Origin: UBA7672 sp965229115
GTDB taxonomy: Bacteria > Pseudomonadota > Alphaproteobacteria > Caulobacterales > Hyphomonadaceae
Length of the DNA stretch: 64,000 nucleotides
Direction of reading: 5' to 3'
NCBI GenBank assembly: GCA_965229115.1
Contig: CBDDIR010000003.1
Location: forward strand, 3,596,001-3,660,000
Shown: piece by piece, positions 42,948 through 51,257 of the stretch
How positions within the stretch are numbered: position 1 is the first letter of the stretch
Layout of the letters: each line of letters opens with the position of its first letter
Position numbers and translations under genes: made by a program
The notes under the pieces: model-generated
Seen by the model: only the letters and a program-made list of their open reading frames with translations
What the model was told of the DNA's origin: nothing
Databases searched by the model: none

Positions 42948-43619
42948 CTAGCCTGCCGCTGGAACCTGAAGTCCGAACGCGCCGATAACCCCGACGATTA
43001 TCATCTGCACGGCAAGCGCCGACAGGATGACGCCGAAGATGCGCGTGATCGCGCCTGCGATCTGATCGCCCATAACCTTCAGCAGCGGACCCGCCGCGAG
43101 GAAGATCAAGCCCGCCAGCACGAGGTTGGCGGCGATCGCGAATGACACGATGCCGATGCCCATCGCGTCGCCGCCGGCGTTCTGCATGTAGAGCATCGCC
43201 GTCGCGATCGAGCCGGGGCCGGCGATCATCGGAATGGCGAGCGGAAACACGGAAACGTCGTCGAGACGGCCGGCCGCCTCTTCTTCCGCGAGCACCTGAT
43301 CGGCGCGGCTTTTCTGGCGGGCCTGGCGTTTCTCGAACACCATTTCCAGCGCGATGAGGAACAGCAGCACGCCGCCGGCGACGCGGAAGGCGTCGAGGGA
43401 AATGCCGAGGTGATGCAGCAGCTGCGCGCCTGCGAAGGCGAAGAAGAACAGGATCAGGCCGGCGACGAACACTGCCTTGATCGCCATCTTGCGCGCATAG
43501 GCCGAGCCGCCCGGCGCCGTCAGCGACGCGAAGATCGGGGCGACGCCCGGCGCGTCGATCAGGACGAAGAAGGTAACGAACGCGGCGATCGCCTGTTCGA
43601 GCTGGATGGCTGTCAGCAT
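42948..43619 (-). CDS. MarC family membrane protein
   Basis: MarC/NAAT-family integral membrane protein of 223 residues with six predicted helices. It keeps FFVLIDAPGVAPIFASLT, RVAGGVLLFLIALEM and FPLAIPMIAGPGSIATAML, the family signatures. Despite the name, no multidrug transport role is established for MarC. It lies 8 bases after the short flagellin gene on the same strand, so it may be read from the flagellin transcript. It is convergent with the two-TM gene, leaving one base between stops. Confidence 0.9.
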   Translation of the reverse strand: MLTAIQLEQAIAAFVTFFVLIDAPGVAPIFASLTAPGGSAYARKMAIKAVFVAGLILFFFAFAGAQLLHHLGISLDAFRVAGGVLLFLIALEMVFEKRQARQKSRADQVLAEEEAAGRLDDVSVFPLAIPMIAGPGSIATAMLYMQNAGGDAMGIGIVSFAIAANLVLAGLIFLAAGPLLKVMGDQIAGAITRIFGVILSALAVQMIIVGVIGAFGLQVPAAG

Positions 43620-43626
43620 GGTGCTG

Positions 43627-44466
43627 TTACCCGCGGAAGAGCGAGAGCAATGCCTGCGGCGCCGCGTTGGCGATGCTGACCGCGGATGCGCTCAGCTCCT
43701 GCTTGACCTGCAGCGCCTGGATCAGCGCGCTTTCGGCGGCAAGGTCAGTGTCGACCATCGTGCCGACGCCGGCAGCGAGAGCATCCGCCAGACGCGACAC
43801 GAAGCCTTTCTGGGCCTCGATGCGACGACGCTCGGCCGACATTTCGATCAGCTGGTCGCCGACATTGGAGATCGATTTTTCCAGCAGGGCGTGCGTATCC
43901 GCCGCCGACTGCGGGGTCGACAGCGCTGTCGTCGACGGCGCAGCAATGATGATGCCGCCTGCGCCCGGCAGCAGGTTGCGGCCTGCGAGGGTCAGGTTCT
44001 GGCTGGCTTCGGCGTCGGCGATGAACGACACGCCGTTCGGCTTCGAGCCGTCGAGGATGTTCTCGCCATCGAACGACGCCTTGCGGATGAAGCTCTGCAG
44101 CGTCTGCATCTGGCCTTCATACTGCTTCTGGAAGGCGGCGCGTTGCTCGTCCGACCAGTCGCCCGACATGGCCTGCGCGGCCGTGCCCTTCATCTCGGTC
44201 AATAGTTTCGAGATCGATTCGGTTGCGGTGATCGCGGTGTCGGAGATCGACTCGGCGCGTCCGAGGCTGAGCGTGACGGCGTTGAGGGACGAGCCCTGAC
44301 CGCGCATGAAGGCGGCCGACTGGTAAGCCGTGGCGTCATCGCGGGCGCGGGCGACCTTCATCCCCGACGAGAGCCTGGATTCGGCGCTCGTGAGATCGCG
44401 GTTGGTCGTTTGGAGGTATTTCAGCGCTCCAAGCGCACCAGCAGCATTGTTCAGTCTTTCGACCAT
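43627..44466 (-). CDS. Short divergent flagellin (FljJ-like)
   Basis: Flagellin of 279 residues lacking a hypervariable middle. The N-terminal D0/D1 reads LKYLQTTNRDLTSAESRLSSGMKVARARDDATAYQSAAFMRGQ. The C-terminal D1/D0 ends ELSASAVSIANAAPQALLSLFRG. It is clearly diverged from the two longer flagellins next door, and its size fits the special minor flagellin FljJ of Caulobacter. It could form the hook-proximal filament. It is third in the minus-strand flagellin row. Confidence 0.88.
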   Translation of the reverse strand: MVERLNNAAGALGALKYLQTTNRDLTSAESRLSSGMKVARARDDATAYQSAAFMRGQGSSLNAVTLSLGRAESISDTAITATESISKLLTEMKGTAAQAMSGDWSDEQRAAFQKQYEGQMQTLQSFIRKASFDGENILDGSKPNGVSFIADAEASQNLTLAGRNLLPGAGGIIIAAPSTTALSTPQSAADTHALLEKSISNVGDQLIEMSAERRRIEAQKGFVSRLADALAAGVGTMVDTDLAAESALIQALQVKQELSASAVSIANAAPQALLSLFRG

Positions 44467-44581
44467 TTTGGCCGTCTCCGCAGACGAATCGTGGTGAACG
44501 AGTCGTCAATTCGGGGCCAGTCTTCGTTAGCAAACCTTAACGAGTGGTTTCCGGGCCGGACTGGCTCACAGCCTTATGGGC

Positions 44582-44618
44582 AAAAGCCGCCCCCGCCTGT
44601 CTGGCGGGAACGGCCTTT
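44582..44618 (-). terminator. Terminator after the middle flagellin gene
   Basis: On the minus strand an 11-bp stem (CCGTTCCCGCC with GGCGGGGGCGG, two G-U pairs, AGACA loop) is followed by CTTTT at 44582-44586. It ends the transcript of the gene at 44655-45863. Confidence 0.75.
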
Positions 44619-44654
44619 CTTGTTCGCTCAGACGCCCTGTTCGGGCGGTTCGTT

Positions 44655-45863
44655 TTAGCTGCGGAACAGCGAGAGGATGACCTGCGGCGCCTGGTTGGCG
44701 ATCGACAAGGCCTGCGCGCCGAGCTGCTGCTTGATCTGCAGCGACTGGAGCTTGGCGGATTCCTTGGCGAGGTCGGCGTCGACAAGGTTGCCGATGCCGT
44801 TCTCGATCTCGTCCGACAGCTTGGCGAGGAAGTCCTGCTGCGCATCGAGCGCGGTCGCTTGCGAGCCGAGCGAAGCGAGCTTCACGTTGAGATCAGTGAT
44901 CGCTTGCTCGAGCGCGTTGGAAGCGGTCGTGGCTGCAGCGGCCGACGTCGAGATGTCGATCGTCGCAAAGCCCGAGAACATCGCGCTGGCGAGCGTGAGG
45001 TCGGCGCCATTCACGACCAGCGTGTTGTCGCCGGCAGACGTGACCGCGGCCGTGGGGAGGCCTTCGCCAAGCGCCGCGCCACCCGAACCGTCCGACGAGA
45101 TGTCGAGCGTGTCGAACGTGGTGTCGTTGATCAGGTAGGTGAACTCGCCGGTTGCATCGCTATACGAGGCCGAAACCTTGCCGCCGGTTTGCGAGTTCAC
45201 GGCTTCCACGAACTGGTCGATCGTCATGCCGGCAGTGAGCTCAACCTGCACCGTGTTGGTGCCGCCGGGGTTGGCAGTATTGGTCAGCTCGAACTGGATC
45301 AGGTCGCCGTCAGCGATGCCGCCGCCGATGCCCGTGACCAGAGCCGAACCCGACAGCGGCGGGCTCAAGGCGGCGGTCTGCACGCCGCTTCCGGTAGCTG
45401 CGACCGTGCCGCCGAGATCCGAGATCAGGACGTTGAGGTTGAAGTTGCCGACAGCGAGGTTGGCGCCGTTGAACTGGGCCGAGTGGGCAATCGTGTCGAT
45501 CTGCTTGCGCAGCGATTCGAAGTCGGCCTGGTACATCGAGCGCTGATCCGGCGTCAGGTCGTCTGCCTGCGCGGCGACGGCCTTGTCCTTCAGCTTCTGC
45601 AGGATGCCGCCGATCGACTTGCCGGCCGCGAGGGCGACGTCGATGGTGGAGTTTGCGCGGTCGATACCGTCCTTCACGGCGGCAACCGAGGAGACCCGGC
45701 TCCTCTGCCCTTCAGCGATCGCGTAGATGGCCCCGTTCTCACGAGCGCTCGAGATCTTGAGGCCCGTCGAGATCTTGTTCTGGACGCCCTCGAGCTCGTT
45801 GTTCGTGAAGTTCAGGTTCTGGAGCGCGATCATGGCGCTGTAGTTCGTGTTGACGCTCAGCAT
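44655..45863 (-). CDS. Flagellin
   Basis: Filament protein of 402 residues. Conserved N-terminal helices (MLSVNTNYSAMIALQNLNFTNNELEGVQNKISTGLKISSARENGAIYAIAEGQRS) and C-terminal helices (LAKESAKLQSLQIKQQLGAQALSIANQAPQVILSLFRS) flank a variable middle of about 220 residues. It is close to the flagellin at 46187. It has its own sigma-54-like promoter (45923-45938) and its own terminator, so it is separately transcribed. Ser/Thr in the exposed middle region are potential glycosylation sites, as in Caulobacter flagellins. Confidence 0.96.
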   Translation of the reverse strand: MLSVNTNYSAMIALQNLNFTNNELEGVQNKISTGLKISSARENGAIYAIAEGQRSRVSSVAAVKDGIDRANSTIDVALAAGKSIGGILQKLKDKAVAAQADDLTPDQRSMYQADFESLRKQIDTIAHSAQFNGANLAVGNFNLNVLISDLGGTVAATGSGVQTAALSPPLSGSALVTGIGGGIADGDLIQFELTNTANPGGTNTVQVELTAGMTIDQFVEAVNSQTGGKVSASYSDATGEFTYLINDTTFDTLDISSDGSGGAALGEGLPTAAVTSAGDNTLVVNGADLTLASAMFSGFATIDISTSAAAATTASNALEQAITDLNVKLASLGSQATALDAQQDFLAKLSDEIENGIGNLVDADLAKESAKLQSLQIKQQLGAQALSIANQAPQVILSLFRS

Positions 45864-45922
45864 GGCTGACGCTCCTGCGCAGACTTAGTTCATGCCCATT
45901 ACGGGCTTCGCGCAGAGGTCAG

Positions 45923-45938
45923 TTCAAGTCGCGTGCCA
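45923..45938 (-). promoter_or_regulatory. Sigma-54 promoter of the middle flagellin
   Basis: On the minus strand TGGCACGCGACTTGAA matches TGGCAC-N5-TTGC except the last C, with exact -24/-12 spacing. It lies 60 bases before the ATG at 45863, leaving a leader where FlbT-type control could act. Confidence 0.75.
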
Positions 45939-46082
45939 GTCTGTTAAGGTTAACAGGCCAACGTTATGCATCTGTTTTCAAATGGATCGAGAGTTAACGG
46001 CGGAGCGAATCTCTAATGCCGGACTGATTCAAATTTACCCCCCGGCATGAATTGCCGAGGGCAAAGCGGGCTCTCGCTAGGC

Positions 46083-46121
46083 AAAAACGGCAGAGGAGCG
46101 AGGCCCGAAAGCCCCGCTCCT
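46083..46121 (-). terminator. Terminator after the first flagellin gene
   Basis: On the minus strand AGGAGCG pairs with CGCTCCT (46094-46121, extended stem with one mismatch), followed by CTGCCG and five T residues (46083-46087). Confidence 0.8.
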
Positions 46122-46186
46122 CCTAGTGTACCGTGTTCAGTCCGGACGACCTCCGGGCATCACCGCCCTTGAGATCTACGAACCGG

Positions 46187-47377
46187 TTAGCGGAAGAACG
46201 ACAGGACCAGCGACGGCGCCTGGTTGGCGATCGACAGAGCCTGCGCGCCGAGCTGCTGCTTGATTTGCAGCGACTGAAGGCGGGCGGATTCTTTCGCCAG
46301 GTCAGCGTCGACGAGGTTGCCGATGCCTTGCTCGATCACGTCCGAGAGCGACGAAAGGAAGTCGTTCTGGATGTCGAGGGCGGCAGCTTGCGAACCGAGG
46401 GTCGCCAGACCCTGGGTCAGGCTGTTGATCGCCGTATCGATGGCGTTCGAAGCCGTCGTGGCGGCAGCCGTGGACGTCGAGATGTCCGACGAAGCGATCG
46501 GCGACAGGATCGAACCGGTCAGCGAGAAGTCGAAGCCCGTCACCGTGAAGGTGTTCGAACCAGTCGTCGAGACGTTGGTCGTGTTGACGTTGAGGCCAAG
46601 ATCCGCAGTGGCATCGCCGCCGACTTCGAGATCGTCGTAAGCCGTGTCGTTGATCATGTAGGTGATCTGACCCGTCTTTTCGTCGTACGAGGCCGAGATC
46701 TTGCCGCCAGCCTGCGAGTTCACCGCGTTGATGAAGCCATCGACCGTCATGCCGGCCGTGATTTCGACGCCAACAGTCAGCGTCGAAGCGCCCGTGCCCG
46801 TGAGCGCGAACTCGATGACGTCGCCATCGGACGTGCCGGCCAGCGAGTTGATGAGAGCCGAACCCGACAGCGGGGGGGTCACGCCAGCCGTCTGAACGCC
46901 AGCGCCCGTAGCAGCCGTTTGGCCGCCGAGGTCGGAGATCAGAACGCTCAGCGATTGCGAACCCAGAGCCAGGTTGGCGCCGTTGAACTGCGCGGCGTTG
47001 GCGATGGTGTCGATCTGCGAACGGAGGTTGTTGAAGTCAACCTGGAGAGCAGCGCGCTGTTCGTCGGTCAGGTCGTCGGCTTGAGCCGCGACTGCCTTCG
47101 CTTTGAGCTTCTGCAGGATGTCGCCGACCGATTTACCGGCGGCAAGAGCAACGTCGACCGTGGAAGAAGCGCGGTCGATGCCGTCTTTGACAGCGGCGAC
47201 CGACGAAACGCGGGCGCGCTGGCCTTCGGCGATCGCGTACACAGCGCCGTTGTCACGGGCCGAGGCGACCTTATAGCCGGTCGAGATCCGGTTCTGGACC
47301 TGGTTGAGTTCTTTGTTGGTGGTGTTGAGCGATTGGAGCGCGATGGACGCGCCATAGTTCGAGTTCACGCTAAGCAT
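46187..47377 (-). CDS. Flagellin
   Basis: Filament protein of 396 residues with the same plan as the neighbouring 402-residue flagellin: conserved ends (MLSVNSNYGASIALQSLNTTNKELNQVQNRISTGYKVASARDN and GAQALSIANQAPSLVLSFFR) and a variable Gly/Ser/Thr-rich middle. It is the first flagellin after flaF. A sigma-54-like element at 47428-47443 precedes it, and a terminator follows it. Three flagellins in a row suggest a multi-flagellin filament as in Caulobacter. Confidence 0.96.
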   Translation of the reverse strand: MLSVNSNYGASIALQSLNTTNKELNQVQNRISTGYKVASARDNGAVYAIAEGQRARVSSVAAVKDGIDRASSTVDVALAAGKSVGDILQKLKAKAVAAQADDLTDEQRAALQVDFNNLRSQIDTIANAAQFNGANLALGSQSLSVLISDLGGQTAATGAGVQTAGVTPPLSGSALINSLAGTSDGDVIEFALTGTGASTLTVGVEITAGMTVDGFINAVNSQAGGKISASYDEKTGQITYMINDTAYDDLEVGGDATADLGLNVNTTNVSTTGSNTFTVTGFDFSLTGSILSPIASSDISTSTAAATTASNAIDTAINSLTQGLATLGSQAAALDIQNDFLSSLSDVIEQGIGNLVDADLAKESARLQSLQIKQQLGAQALSIANQAPSLVLSFFR

Positions 47378-47427
47378 GACACTAGTCTCCGTTCTGGGTC
47401 AGAGACCGATCGTTTTGATCGGCCGTC

Positions 47428-47443
47428 AGCGCGTTTTGCGCCA
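47428..47443 (-). promoter_or_regulatory. Sigma-54-like promoter of the first flagellin
   Basis: On the minus strand TGGCGCAAAACGCGCT keeps the invariant GG and GC with correct 10-base separation, but has CG in place of the TT before GC. It lies about 50 bases before the ATG at 47377. It also forms a small palindrome, so the match is tentative. Confidence 0.45.
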
Positions 47444-47564
47444 ACATGACGTCCACATAACCGGAGAGGTCTTAATTACGCGTGTCTGCGGAACCCCGAA
47501 ATTGCTGCCAAAATCCTAACCAGAACAGATGGTTAGCGATGTGTTACAGCGGCACGAAAATGGC

Positions 47565-47930
47565 CTAGGCGGCGGCCGGCTGGGAGGGCGAAAGCCCTTG
47601 CATGATCGTGCGATTTATCTCGATCAGCACGTCGATCGGCGCGCCCGCGCGCATCACCTGGCTCGAGTGTTTGTCCACGAACATGGATAACGAGATGATC
47701 TGGGCACGGAGGGACTGCGACAATTGGTTCCCATCGGCTGCGCAATCAGAGGCAAGCAGCGACCACAGGCGGCGGTTCAACGCCAGAGCCTCGGCGCGGC
47801 GGCCGACTTCGGTATCGGGAAGCGCTGCGGCATCGATCAGACCACGGGTCGCAGCCGCAAAGGCGCGATACTCGGTCTGACGGGGGCCCTCAGTCTTCTT
47901 CGCCGCGTTCTGATAGGCCTGGATGGACAT
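47565..47930 (-). CDS. flaF: Flagellin biosynthesis regulator FlaF
   Basis: FlaF of 121 residues, required in Caulobacter for flagellin production or secretion and acting opposite to FlbT. The family start MSIQAYQNAAKKTEGPRQTEYRAF and NRRLWSLLASDCAADGNQLSQSLRAQIISLSMFVDKHS are conserved. It overlaps the end of flbT by 41 bases in another frame, an unusually long overlap that implies coupled translation. Confidence 0.95.
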   Translation of the reverse strand: MSIQAYQNAAKKTEGPRQTEYRAFAAATRGLIDAAALPDTEVGRRAEALALNRRLWSLLASDCAADGNQLSQSLRAQIISLSMFVDKHSSQVMRAGAPIDVLIEINRTIMQGLSPSQPAAA

Positions 47931-48315
47931 TGCCCAGCAATCCCTGTTCGTAGGTAAGCAGTTTCCGGCACCTGGTCAGCGCCTTGTAATAATCGGCCGC
48001 CATGACTTCCCGGGAGAGCGACACGCACTCCTTCAGGACTTCAGTAGAGCGGATAGCGTTCATGAATTCGTTCAGGCGCAGGACAAATTCGTCGTAGAAT
48101 TTTCCAGCCTCGGTCGGGTCGAGGTACATCATCATGATCGGGAAATAGATCCGACGCGCCGGCGTGTTGGCGTCTTCGGGCTGGATGATGTCCTTCTCGC
48201 GCAGGATCGACGCCTTGTTCTGCAGCAACAGCACCGCGCGGCGGTCGCCATTCTGCAGCACCGCTCCGTTCACCACGAAGCGTTCGCCCGGCTTGAGCGA
48301 GAGTTTAAGCGGCAT
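47890..48315 (-). CDS. flbT: Flagellin synthesis repressor FlbT
   Basis: FlbT of 141 residues. In Caulobacter it binds the 5' leader of flagellin mRNA and lowers its stability until the hook is complete. The conserved N-terminus is MPLKLSLKPGERFVVNGAVLQNGDRRAVLLLQNKASILREKDII, followed by RRIYFPIMMMYLD. It is the first gene of the flbT-flaF pair, upstream of the flagellin row, and divergent from the AAA ATPase gene. Confidence 0.96.
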   Translation of the reverse strand: MPLKLSLKPGERFVVNGAVLQNGDRRAVLLLQNKASILREKDIIQPEDANTPARRIYFPIMMMYLDPTEAGKFYDEFVLRLNEFMNAIRSTEVLKECVSLSREVMAADYYKALTRCRKLLTYEQGLLGNVHPGLSERGEED

Positions 48316-48502
48316 CTAATCCTCCCGGCCGGGCGTCTTTCCCCCGGAATTGCACCGGATTTTGGACGTGGCCGAACGTCCGGTCTAGCCGCCAGTCCTT
48401 AAGTTTTGCTTGTGTCGGGGTAACATGAGGCAACCGCAAAGCCTTCCCTCGCCCAACCAAATCCGCTCTAACCGTTCCGTTCGTTCCAACAGGGTTCCTA
48501 AA

Positions 48503-49360
48503 ATGACCAACAAGAAGCGTTTCGAGGGCACCGACAATTACGTGGCGACCGACGACCTGCGGGTCGCCGTCAACGCCGCAATCGCCCTGGAGCGGCCGCT
48601 TCTGGTCAAGGGTGAACCCGGAACCGGCAAGACCATGCTGGCCATGGAAGTCGCCCGCTCGCTCGGCATGCCGATCATCGAGTGGCACATCAAATCGACC
48701 ACGAAGGCGCACCAGGGCCTCTACGAGTATGACGCCGTCGCCCGCCTGCGCGATGGCCAGCTCGGCGAGGAGCGTGCGCGCGACATCAAGAACTACGTGA
48801 AGAAGGGCAAGCTGTGGGAGGCGTTCACGGCGCCCGAGCGCCCTGTCCTTCTGATCGACGAGATCGACAAGGCCGACATCGAATTCCCGAACGACCTTCT
48901 GCAGGAACTCGATCGGATGGAGTTCTACGTTTACGAGACGGACGAGACGATCAAGGCGAAGGTTCGCCCGGTGGTCATCATCACGTCGAACAACGAGAAG
49001 GAATTGCCGGACGCGTTCCTGCGCCGCTGCTTCTTCCACTACATCAAATTCCCGGACGATGAGGTGATGAACCAGATCGTCGAAGTGCACTTCCCGGGCA
49101 TCAAGAAGCGCCTCGTCGCTGAAGCGCTCGCGACCTTCTACAAGATGCGCGACGTGCCGGGGCTGAAGAAGAAGCCGTCGACATCCGAGCTGATCGACTG
49201 GCTGAAGCTGCTGATGTCGGAAGATATCGACGTCGAGACGCTGCGCGAGAAGAACCCGAACAAGCTGGTTCCGCCGCTGCACGGCGCGCTGCTGAAGAAC
49301 GAGCAGGACATTCAACTGTTCGAACGCCTCGCCTTCCTGGCGCGGCGCGAGAATGGCTGA
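48503..49360 (+). CDS. MoxR-type AAA ATPase
   Basis: AAA-family ATPase of 285 residues, probably a hexameric chaperone-like enzyme. Walker A is GEPGTGKT (37-44) and Walker B is PVLLIDEIDKAD (114-125). The sensor region ITSNNEKELPDAFLRRCFFHYI is typical of the MoxR/CoxD-like group. These ATPases usually work with a vWA-domain protein encoded next door. No vWA gene follows here, only a small membrane protein. The ATG at 48503, with AGGG upstream, starts the conserved part. A longer frame from 48410 is unconserved. Confidence 0.88.
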   Translation: MTNKKRFEGTDNYVATDDLRVAVNAAIALERPLLVKGEPGTGKTMLAMEVARSLGMPIIEWHIKSTTKAHQGLYEYDAVARLRDGQLGEERARDIKNYVKKGKLWEAFTAPERPVLLIDEIDKADIEFPNDLLQELDRMEFYVYETDETIKAKVRPVVIITSNNEKELPDAFLRRCFFHYIKFPDDEVMNQIVEVHFPGIKKRLVAEALATFYKMRDVPGLKKKPSTSELIDWLKLLMSEDIDVETLREKNPNKLVPPLHGALLKNEQDIQLFERLAFLARRENG

Positions 49361-49396
49361 GGCTTTCTGCGCCTGACGCTCTGAGGGGGACGGCAC

Positions 49397-50035
49397 ATGA
49401 CGCTCACGCTGATGAATGTGGTGCGCATCGCGAAGGTGATTGCGCTGCTGGCTTTCTTCCTGCCGTGGGTGGCTGTGTCGTGCCAGAATGTGGATCTCGC
49501 GACTGCGTCGGGCTTCGAGCTGATGCAGGGCAAGATGTCGCCGAACCCGCAGGCCGAGCAGCAGATCAAGCAGCAGATGAACTCGGCCTTTGGCGGGCTG
49601 CGTGATCTCAACGCGAACAATGATCCGGGCAGCATGGCGGCGAGCACGGATACGCCGGAGCTGGGGATCAACTTCTTTGCGATCGCGGCGGCGGTTGTGA
49701 TCCTTGTCGGGCTGGGCCTCAGCTTTGCGGGCAAGGGCAAGACGGCGGGGCGCAATGTTCTGGTGAGCAGCCTGCTCGGCCTCGCGCTCGTGTTCGGCAC
49801 GGTGTGGTGGTTCAAGGAGAGCGCGCTGCGCGACATGGAGGCGAAGGACGGCGGCAGTATGCGCAATTCGCCGATCAGCCGTGCGGACCTCGCCGGCGCG
49901 CAGATGGTGAACAACATGCTGCAGGAACGCTTCGGCTATTGGGTGGCGCTGATGGCGCTGGCTGTTGCGGCGGGCGCTGGCGGTATCGCGATGGCGGGCG
50001 GCGTGACGCGACAGGATCCTCCGCCGACGGCGTGA
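49397..50035 (+). CDS. Unknown multi-TM protein
   Basis: A 212-residue membrane protein, not recognised. Hydrophobic helices lie near 8-28 (IAKVIALLAFFLPWVAVSC), 93-112, 118-138 and 180-203. An extracytoplasmic-looking loop (about 30-90) is rich in Gln, Asn and Met. It follows the MoxR-type ATPase by 36 bases on the same strand and may be its target or a passenger. A dispersed palindromic repeat begins about 90 bases after its stop. Confidence 0.65.
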   Translation: MTLTLMNVVRIAKVIALLAFFLPWVAVSCQNVDLATASGFELMQGKMSPNPQAEQQIKQQMNSAFGGLRDLNANNDPGSMAASTDTPELGINFFAIAAAVVILVGLGLSFAGKGKTAGRNVLVSSLLGLALVFGTVWWFKESALRDMEAKDGGSMRNSPISRADLAGAQMVNNMLQERFGYWVALMALAVAAGAGGIAMAGGVTRQDPPPTA

Positions 50036-50125
50036 GGGTGCGATCTCAGGCGCGAAGCGCTGAGGCAGTCGGCAATAGGCAATAGGCAGTCGAGCGCCAA
50101 AAGGCGGACCTCGGGATGACGCGCC

Positions 50126-50283
50126 ACCCCCTCCGTCTCGGCGCGAAGACGCGCCGATCCACCTCCCCCACTTCTGCGAAGTGGTGGAGGCAAACCGCGC
50201 GTTGAGTTGGAACGGGGAATTTGCCTCCACCGCGCAAAGCGCGGGGGAGGTGGATTGCGGCGTAGCCGCAAGACGGAGGGGGT
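50126..50283. repeat. Large palindromic repeat that enters a minus-strand gene
   Basis: The ends are inverted: ACCCCCTCCGTCT (50126-50138) and AGACGGAGGGGGT (50271-50283). Inner pairs such as ATCCACCTCCCCC with GGGGGAGGTGGAT and GGAGGCAAA with TTTGCCTCC give a ~158-bp palindrome. It sits at the 3' end of the minus-strand gene beginning at 50683 and seems to have replaced its natural end. Confidence 0.8.
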
Positions 50284-50287
50284 CGCT

Positions 50288-50683
50288 GTTGCGCTCGCGC
50301 TTCATGCGTTCGGCGCGGCGGACGGCGAGCTTGTCGAGGTTGTGGAAATCGCGCGCGAGCTGGGTGATGCGCTTCAGGAGCTGGCCGAGACTCTTCGCGT
50401 TGCGGAGGTGCGGTGCGGGCTGGAGCGGAAGATAGATGTAGCGCAGGCCCAGTATCTGGCGGGCGCGGGCGTGGATGAGCATTCGCATGGCGTATTCGAG
50501 GACGCAGATGGCGCGCTCGAGCATGAGCCGGTCTTCGGACCAGTAGGCGAAGCTTTCGATCTCTTGCGGGTCTGTGACTGCGTCCATCACCTGGCTCAGC
50601 CAGCCGCGCATGAGTTCGTTGGCCCGCGCGACAGGGTCGAGCGGGAACAGGATGCGCAGGAGGATGAGGAACATCTGACCCAT
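50288..50683 (-). CDS. Unknown protein whose 3' end is overrun by a palindromic repeat
   Basis: The first ~132 residues look like a real soluble helical protein (LDPVARANELMRGWLSQVMDAVTDP, MLERAICVLEYAMRMLIHARARQILG, KRITQLARDFHNLDKLAVRRAERMKRE). From about residue 133 the frame enters the palindrome at 50126-50283. It finds no stop there and stays open antisense to the two plus-strand genes, down to 48305. The true end is therefore lost or lies in the repeat. The coordinates give only the part believed genuine. The function is unknown. Confidence 0.45.
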
Positions 50684-50792
50684 GGGTGGGAGTATATCCC
50701 CGGGCCATGGGGGTGCGGGATTTGGGGTGCGCTATCCCCCAATCATTCGCGATAACTCATTGGGATTGTTCGCGATGATTTTTGGTTGTCCC

Positions 50793-51050
50793 ACAGTTCT
50801 GCATCACCGCCATCCCCCAAACGAGAGTTTGGTTGGACCCCCTCCTGTCCTCCCCCTTTCAGGTGGGAGGGACCAGGTGGTGGAAGCTTACCCAACATCG
50901 AAGGCCGGTGACTGCTGCAGGGTCCCTCCCCCTGAAAGGGGGAGGACAGGAGGGGGTCCTGCTGGACGGGGCGCGTGGCGACTGGATCCCGGCCTTCGCC
51001 GGGAACGCGTTTCACGCTTCCAGATCGGCTGGAGCGGTGGGTGTCGCGCT
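50793..51050. repeat. Dispersed repeat, copy 2
   Basis: Matches 35386-35650 along almost its whole length by eye, including both inverted arms and the tail. It is in the same orientation as copy 1 and 15.4 kb away. It has no open frame encoding a transposase. Confidence 0.8.
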
Positions 51051-51130
51051 CGTCCTTCGACGGACGCGCAGCGGAGCTGCGCTGCTCAGGATGAGCGCTT
51101 TGGGGAGAGCGGTGGTGGGTTGTTGAGCTC

Positions 51131-51257
51131 TTCCCCCGCTTGCGGGGGAAGTGGATCGACGCGCAGCGGCGAGACGATGGGGGCGAGTTGCGAGGGCGGT
51201 GCGTGTGACTCGTCCCCATCCCGGCTTCGCCGTACTTCCCCCGTTTCACGGGGGAAG
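51131..51257. repeat. Pair of related hairpins after the GT41 gene
   Basis: CTTCCCCCGCTTGCGGGGGAAG (51131-51152) and a near-identical hairpin at 51235-51257 (CTTCCCCCG stem, TTTCA loop) flank about 80 bases. They lie 31-157 bases beyond the GT41 stop on the minus strand and could act as its transcription end, though no U tract follows. Confidence 0.65.

Larger units (their letters stand above)
45864..46186. other. Intergenic region between two long flagellins
   Basis: The 323-base gap contains the sigma-54-like promoter of the gene to its left (45923-45938), a near-palindrome CTGTTAAGGTTAACAG just beyond it (45940-45955), an AT-rich stretch near 45990-46030, and the terminator of the gene to its right (46083-46121). 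No open frame of note is seen. Confidence 0.7.

Noticed and set aside
44490..44520. TGGCCCCGAATTGAC as a sigma-54 promoter of the short flagellin
   Set aside because: The spacing between the GG and the downstream element is one base short of the strict -24/-12 requirement.
48305..50287. Continuation of the minus-strand frame from 50683 down to 48305 as a 792-residue protein
   Set aside because: Beyond about residue 132 it reads through a palindromic repeat and then antisense to a clear AAA ATPase and a membrane protein. The residues are Arg/His-rich shadow sequence.
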